The notes under the pieces: generated by a model | What the model was told of the DNA's origin: nothing | Seen by the model: the letters and a program-made list of their open reading frames with translations, nothing else | Database searches by the model: none | Position numbers and translations under genes: made by a program | Source of the DNA: Alviniconcha marisindica | Taxonomy: Eukaryota > Mollusca > Gastropoda > Provannidae | Reading direction: 5' to 3' | Length of the DNA: 64,000 nucleotides | NCBI GenBank assembly: GCA_018857735.1 | Contig: JABMCL010000714.1 | Span: forward strand, 217,001-281,000 | Part shown: positions 40,101-49,100 of the stretch, piece by piece | Layout of the letters: each line of letters starts with the position of its first letter | How positions within the stretch are numbered: the stretch's first letter is position 1

Positions 40101-43100
40101 CAGTCACACTTACTTGCCACTGAGCTGTGAGTTCAAGACAGGATTGACAGGATCCAGCACAAAGAGAGGAATTCCACTTCGGATATACTCTGGCACTTCA
40201 TAGTTCTTTGGGTTGGTGTCAAATGACTGGAGATGCCCCAACAACCGATCTGTTGCCGAGATGCTAAAGTGGAAGAGGACAGAGAGACAAAAGGAAAAAG
40301 AAATCAATTTTTCATCTGAAGAGTACTTGGATCTGCAAATTCCTGGATTGCATTTTCTCCTGCAACTCCTGCAGTGCATTTTCTGCTGTAGGAGTAGTAT
40401 ATGCTCTATACCTTAGCTGACTATGGATGAACTTTGAACCGCAACAAAAGACCGATCAATCAATCAATGTTTTACTTTATGTCTGTTCACATCAAGGTTA
40501 TATTAGACACACACAAAAGAAAACAACCATATATTATTATATTACACAAACTTACCCACAGGACTATGAACAATCAACATAACAATAGAATTTACATCAG
40601 TATTAAGCAAAAGACAGAAAGCAGCAAACCAAATTACTTTTGCAAGAGTCGCCAGAACTTCTTGATGTGAGCAGCACGGAAGGGGCTGGAAGGGATATTG
40701 CGATTGGAGCTACACGTGAGCTCATGCAGAAACTCATAGCTCCCTTCAACAAAGATCTCCACCCTGGTGCTCCTGGGAAAAAGAAAAAACACACACTAAA
40801 ATTGCCATCATTATCACAGTTATTATCCTCATCATCAGCATTAAAGTGACTGGTAGTATTGTCAACATTACAGTCATCATTCTCACTACACAATTATCAT
40901 AATTTCTGATATTATAAATCTGTTTTTGCTTGTTCCTTTTTATCTCACCTAACTAGTCAGCCATAAGCAAATAACACTCTGGGTGGGCATGCACACTAAA
41001 GATTTTTCAAACACCACCCAACTTTTGTCAGACTACATCAGTGGGAGGAGCTTTTTCTCTCCTGGGAACACATTAATATTTTGCATCTATTTTTAAAGAT
41101 ATGTTAGAGATAGATCACTAAGTGGGCAGAGCTACCTCTCTCTCCTGGCGACACATTAATGCTGTAGTCCCTTGTTGATGTACAGTGCAGCATGCAAGGC
41201 TATTTCCTGATGTATTTAACCCACTTACTTGTTTTTCTCCAAAGGCCAGGCTGCTGTGGCATTGTACTCCACCTTGCCATTGTCTCTCCATGGCAGCACT
41301 AGCTTCACTTCAATCTCACTGCCCCCTGGAAAACCACAAGTTTAAATCAGGAAGGAAAAAAATGTCTTAAACCACAAACAGATTTTCATGGAAAAATTAA
41401 GACAATATCAAAAGAAAAACAAACAGTTCACTCACCTTCAGGAACTAGTAGCAACTATACCTCTTTCCAATAAAGAAACCAGAAAAAAGATTATGCAAAG
41501 TACTTTCCTTTCAAGAGTCACAGTTTCACCGACTATAAGACTGTCATAATCTGACAAAAAATGATGGATTTTCAATCTTTTCTACGTCAACAAACACACT
41601 AAAAATCATATAAATAGACTGTAACAACTCCTTATGTTGGCAAAGAACACCCTAAAACCTCTCAGATTCCTTCTCATTGTAATTTCCACATTCTTATAAT
41701 GTGTCACTATCTCAGCATACTGGATTAAATGCAGTGTTATCAGTGCTACACTGCAATTAACTTCACCAGAACAGTACCTATCTTGGTCCCAAAAATCAGA
41801 AATTAGTTTAATTTTAAATATCAAATCTTACTACATTTTTCCGCAAACAAGCAAAACTGTCTACATTTTCTACCTTTGAGGAATCTAACATCTTTGATGG
41901 TGTAGCCCTCTCGGAGGCGCACGGAAAGCACATCACTCAGTCCAGCCTGCACGGTGCGTTCAAGATGCTTCTTCTTCATCACCTCAAGGCCAAAACTGCT
42001 ACCGTGCAGAGGATGCGAGTACAGGCGTCTGAAATATGTTAACTCTGTTATTCATACAGCCTGCATACATTGTCACAATGCTTCTCTCTTTCTCAACACT
42101 TCCTGGTAATGACTACTGCTAGATGAAGTTGTTGTACAGGTGAGTACAGGCATCTGAAATACGTCAATTATATTGTTCACGAAGCCTGCACACATTGTCA
42201 CAATGCTTCTCTCTTTCTCAGCACTTCCTGGTAATGACTACTGCTAGATGAAGTTGTCAAGGACAGAGGCCTAAGTTCAAGTCAGTTTTGTTTATACAGC
42301 TTGTACATGTATTTCATTCAGCATGATTCCTCCTCAGCATCATCAGGCTCAGACTGCTGTAGCGCATGCAATGTGGATACAGACGCCTGAAATAGCACCT
42401 TGTGCTATTACTCATGTACATCATTTATGCTGAGCTAACTTACACCTGGTATTTGTAACTACTGACCCAGGTACCATGGTGGTTTTGGCTTGCACTCTCC
42501 AAATTGCATCCAGAGAGAGTATATGTATCTTCTTCTTTTTCAAAGTGAGGCATCTGAATGTCACTGTTACATGAAACTAAAAAAAAATCAACACAAAACA
42601 AAAATTCTAAACAGATAACATGAAATTACACTGCATTATGATAATTATTAAAATATGTTTGGAAATAATAGCAAATAGTAACATCAAATTTCATTTATTA
42701 CGGATATTTTCCCAAACCCACATGCATAATCCAAAGATGTGTGGAAACATAAGCCTTTGATCTGACCTGTGAACCCAGCTGAGGGAGCCAATGATGTCAG
42801 GATCATCCTGGGAACCATCATAACAAAATCCCTCCAGCCCCTTCTGGAAGGACCAGTAGTACATGGCTTGGTGGTACACGTTGGGGGCATAGCTCTCATC
42901 TTCACTCTGTACAAACACATACACACAGAGACCCATAGTACATGGCTCCGTGGTGCACATCAGGGACATAGCTCTCGTCTTCATTCTGAACAAGCATATG
43001 CACTGAGTGACCCACTGTACATGGCTTGGTGATACACATTCTGGGCATAGTTCTGATCTTCACTCTGTACAAATACATATACACAAAGACCAGTAGCACA

Positions 43101-46100
43101 TGGCTTGGCCATACACTTCGGAGACATAGCTCTCAACTTGACAGTGCAAGCACACATACACGCACACAGACACCAGTAGTACATGGCTTGGTGGTATACA
43201 TAGCTCCCATCTTTACCCTGTACGTTCACATGGAGACAAACATGCAGGCACGCACGCATACTATTATTACTCATTGCTTTTATATAGAATTATTCTCTGC
43301 TCTCAAGGAGACTCACTGCACTCATGTTGCATGTGGTTCCAAATGAGTGACGGTATCTTTTTTATAGCGCATATTTTTAATATCCATCGAAGTGGTGCAC
43401 TTAAAGTGCTATTTGGTTGTTGCAGGGCTGGTGCCATGTGAAACTGCTGCCATCTCAGCTCAAGTTCTGTGTACACCATTCAACCATGCACACACACACA
43501 CACACACACACACTCATTACAAGAACAGAATAAAATGAAAAGGACACCAAAACATGCATTCTTTTTCTTTTGCATGGAAAATACATTACATTAACAGCAA
43601 GGAATTTTTGCCAGAGAAAGCAACTGTGAAAAAAGGTTTGTGAAAAATGGTTCTGCATTATGGATCATTAGTTGCACTGACTTGTTTCACTTACAAGGGT
43701 TTCAATCAAATCAAAATCCAAAAATTAAAGCACTTGTGCTCCAAAAGGGACTGATGCACCCAATAAACTCTTTATTCAGGGAGTCGTCCTTTCTTACACA
43801 TAGTTTTTCTTTTTTGTTTTGTCCTCCAGATCTTGCTATGTTTCAGTCAAGGTCTTCCAGACCTAGGTGTCTCAAAAGTCAATTACTTGCTTCTTTTATT
43901 TCTACACCTTGACCTAAAAAGGCAAAGCAAACCACTTTCATATGCTTTTTGTCACCATAGTTATTTTACTAACTTAAAATATATTTTTGGCCTCTAAACA
44001 CTCAATTCTATGAGGGAAGGGAGGCTCTACTTACCACATCAGGACAAGACATAAAGTATCCACCAAACGTCGCAGTGGCAATGAACTGCATGAGTTCATA
44101 GTTGGGGACGTGACCAAGCTGGCGCTGTATGTTGCGGGCAGAGCCGACCTTGAGGAAGGAGCAGCTGATGGTGCTGTTGCGTAGCTGTGTCAGCAACAGT
44201 TCCAGAAGGTTGGCTTCTGGTATGCCCACCACTCCATCAGTGATCACCACAATACCTACAGACAGAACGAAAATGTTTCTCTGTGCATCATTTTCTTGTT
44301 TCCAGTCTTCTCTTGTTTGCTGGCTGGTTTGTTTGTATCTCTGTCAATATTCTGCTGTTTATTTGGAGCACCACTTTACCAGTTAAACAAAATACAATCA
44401 TAGAATGAAGTTCATCCACTGCTAAAAAAACTAGTCCACATGATCAACATCTACTTAACAAAATACAATCCGAATCATATCACTTTACCAGTTAAACAAA
44501 ATACAATCTTGGAATGAAGTTCATCCACTGTTAAAAACTAGTCCACATGGTCAACATCTACTTGGCTCTAAAGAGACTTTTAAAAGAGAAAGCTGGAAGA
44601 TCACACACACACACACATCCTCATCATCAACAACAACAACACTACAGAGTTCAGAGTAGTTGAAACATGAGAGGTTTCCCTACAAGAGCTGGAGTTCTCC
44701 GGCAGCATCTGCAGGGCCAGCATGCCACAGCGCAGCATATCCACAAAGGCCAGCTCATGGGTACGCATGATCTCATCTGTCACCTTCTGCAGGTTGGCTC
44801 GGCGGTCCTCCTCCTCTCCATCTTCCTCCAGGAAATACGTCTCCGTTTTCTGTCAACACAAGTTTAGAAGAATTTTCAGTAAAGTAGTCGACTGAAATCA
44901 ATCCAAAGAGGATATTTCTTTAAATGCCAGAGTTCACATGGGGAAAATGATGGAAGGAAGGATTGTGGTAGTCTGTTCTGGTTGCAAGGTCACTGAGGCT
45001 GGCTAAATGGCTTAGCTACCATTGTGATCAGTAGGAGCATGGTAGGTGGTGTCCTGTACATTTTCAATCATAACAGGCATCGCTGAACAACACAGAAGTG
45101 ACTCGGCAACAATGGAGTGCTTCCTCTGGAAATGATCTGAGGCCTCCTTCTGTGGACTTCTAGAAGCATGGCTGCAATGTGGATTTTAAATGGACCCTGC
45201 ACCCAGATCAGGATACAGAAGCTGAGACTGACCAGCATGGGGACAATGCCTCTGAAGTCAACAGATGATAGAACATCACATTTTTTAAAAATCAACAATT
45301 GTTTCACTCAAGCATCATTTCACACACTCATTCCAGATCTAGAGATAAACTGATCTACAACCACCCAACATTATATGCCCACTACACTCAGTGACAGCTA
45401 CATAAACTAGCTTGATAATTTACATAAAACTGAGGGGAATTACTGTAAATACAAGAGAAAGTGAGTGAAGGGAAATGGGGAAAATTTGCAACTTGATTGT
45501 TACGCTGGCTTTACTGACACACGACAAACAAATGTCAGAAAACTAGTTCTGTATGTAGACCACACTCACCCAAGTACTGAGTTGTTCCAGCAATTTTTTG
45601 AAGCTCCCAGACAACTGGTGCTCCAAACTGTGAAGCTGTTCATGTGCATACTGCAGGATCTGCTCCACATTGTCCTGAGACACGCTCACCCCTTGTATCA
45701 ACACCTTTCAACAGGTAAATATAGGCAAGAAGAATTAATGAAAATTGTGAAAAGACTCAGAAGTGCACTGAGAAAAAATCAGTCTAAGATGAAGGGTATT
45801 TCATATTGGCCAAACATAAAGTATCCTAGGCAAAGGGGAGATATGGGCAAGGCATACAAGTACATGCATGGCCCATGAAACTGGGGTGTAAAAAGATCTC
45901 TCATCCTGGCTGCAGATCAAACACCACGTGTGTGACAATTAAAAGCACACATAACTGGCCACAGAACAGAACAGACAATAGGCGCCTAAAAGGTTAACTC
46001 ACCTGACACTCTGCAGAGCACAAAAAAGGTGTGTGAAATGTTTGAGCTCACCTGATTGGCTGCAGTGCAGACAACGGGTGTGTGAGCGATGACTGTGATG

Positions 46101-49100
46101 AAGAGTTTGGGCAAAAACACCAGCTGACTCCCAGGCAGTTGGAACTGGAAATTATTTTGGGAAGAACAAAAATCATCAGCAATGGTTCCGCATGTACAAC
46201 TACAAAGCACAATTTTATAATAATCCCACACTTCTTACATGACATCAAAACCCAATTACTCCAAGTATAAATTCCTTGACACAAAAGTAAACATGTAAAC
46301 TTACAGGTTTGACCAAGGCTTGCAGGCAACTGCAGAAGTTCTGGAAAATTTCATCAGAAACAAGTTGTCCTCTGGCAACATCCTGCAACAATGTAACACA
46401 AAACTGACTGAATGCTAGTGACTCCCAAAAAACAATCTGCTTGTTTCTTCATCTTAGTAATAACCTTCAAATTATTCCCTCCGCCCTCCATGCCAAATTC
46501 ACATGAACACACAGACACATCTTTAGACACATACATGTATGGCATATTAACAGCTAGTATTACATGCATGCACATGTATGTATACATAACACAGTTTTTA
46601 AATGAACCATTCAATTACTCACCACAGAAACAGCAGAAGGACTTAAATCTAGGGTGAAGGCGATGCGATAACGTGAGGCGAGAAAGGTCACTGTGGTGTG
46701 TGGATTGATTCCAACACTGTATGTCTGACTTGCGTCCAACATTGGCTCTCCATCTGCAGGGATCAATGATGCCAGGGTCAGGTCTTGGGTCAGTGCCTGC
46801 AGATTAATGAGATTTTAACAAATAACCAGTACACACATTAAGTTCTATCAGATGCCATGTCAGTTTGTATCCTGTATTTCCAGATTACACCTGAAGATGT
46901 CTAAAGCTGCATAAAGGCAGAAGTGGCTTAATCTGAGAGTGAATCTGCAGTGCTTATCAGCACTATCAATGGGGATCACTATATGTTTAAAAAATACAGT
47001 GTTTATGGCACATGTAAATTAATGTGTAAGAAAAATGCATTACCATCTATTACTTTTGCTTGCCTGTAAAACCACACAAAACTATCAGAACACACACACA
47101 AGACATGCACCCCTTTTACTACAATTCTTTTCAGATTCAGTCATTATGTAAATGATAATGTTGTGCATTACATGCCTTACTCTTTTGTACAGTTACACAT
47201 CACAATTTGAAAAATGGGTGTATGTATAAGATCTATAATCATAAAGTTCTGCATAAAAGTAAAATATGCATAATGCATATTATGATAACAATTTATGCAA
47301 TCCCTGTATCACATGATACCATTTTATTTACTTCCAAGCACAGCCCTATCCAGCCTATCACATAATGCCTTTAACAAGGGTTCTTCAGTCTTTCCAGAAC
47401 ACAGAGCATCCAATAAATATGCTCTGATAGACTGAGAACAACATGAATTGAAACACCATTTATGATGTAAAGTCACAAAAGGAAAATGTTTGCAATGTAC
47501 ATTGTGGAACCAACAGGCAACTGGCATCTGAGAGTGAATCAGTGACAGTGATGCTGATACACATAAACCAGTAAAATACAAATAATGTATGAAGAGCAAA
47601 CAGCCCCCTTATTTGCATTTATCATCTAAATCATGACACTGACAAAACTGGTATGTGTGGAGTGCTGATAGGACTATCTGGCCAGACTAGTATTAATTCT
47701 TACCTCCAGGTGCAATTCCTGCACAGGGGTAAATGTTATTGTGCTTTTCAGGTGGCGGAAGAACCAACATGCTCGGATGTTTCTAGATACCCTAGTGTTC
47801 TTCTTCATCAGTACAAACACTTCCTCTGCATCCACACAAATCTGGAAATAAAAACAAAATAGCAATTATACATATATATATAAAACAAATATTTAAACAA
47901 AATTAATCAAGGTAATCACAGCAGCCCATGTTGATAACTATTTATAACTATAAGTGATCAAAGCAAAACTCACCTCTCTTATACTTTTTGTGTGCATTGC
48001 CATTACATATAACACAATACACTACAGAAACAGACTAATACTCACTAGTTAATACGAAGTAATAGCTTCTTTGCTGCACAGACCTGGAGTTCTCTCCCTT
48101 CCGCTCTGTGCCAAAGACTTTCTCTCCCTACCTTCAAAACTAGTCTTTAAAACTTACCTTTTCAAACAGTATTTTGACCAGTATAGTTTCTTTTCAATCT
48201 CCTTTTTGGATATGTGTGTGTGTGCGTGTGTGCACGTGTGTACATTTGTGCATGCATAAATGCTCTTTTTTGTTGTTGCATTGTGATCCTTTACTACTGC
48301 AACTGTCAAACAGGAAGCATCATTGCTCATGTGTGCTTCTGCACTGCTCTTTTACTAGTTTCAGAGAAGCCAGCACACCTTCAGCACAGCGGCTCAGAGT
48401 CTGGATAATTTTTTTGCTGAAGAGCTTCAGACAGCACAGCAAGAGGACCCAGTGCTGAATGGAAGCCATTAATGAATGGGTTGCTGGAGGGGAAGGGTCA
48501 TTTCATTAAGCTATGTACCAGAATTTTGACCAACTGAAATAGGTCAATAGAAATTAGAATGCTGTGCCAAGACACTTGCATCAGTGACCACAAGAGTCAG
48601 ACAGCTGATGTTACCTGCCAAGTACATCCCTGAAGTTTGAAGTCTGCATTCTGAAGCTGGACACCCACACAGAGACAGAATGATGAGTCCGCTGTATGAC
48701 AGGTTTTATTGGCTTGAAATGTCCAGTTATGTGGATGAAAGGATTAAGAGATTTATATGAGTATGAAGTATGATGTATCTGCAGGAAGACTCCAGGCAAC
48801 AAATGCACACCTCTTGTGAGTGTAGTCAATATACAACCTCTGGAGTTGGTGTGTGTGGACCTTCTGATGCTTAAAACATTCAAAGGTGGGTTCCACTTCC
48901 AGCATGTTCTCATCATTATAGACCATTTCACAACTTACAGTTACACATGCAATACCAATTACTCAGAACAGAATCTATGTCAAGACCACAGCTGATGTGA
49001 TCTTCAACAACACTGTCATACAAATCACAGGATGCCCAAACAACCCACTCAGATCACTTCAGGGGCTAACTTCCAGAGTCAGATCATCAAGGAGCAATGC

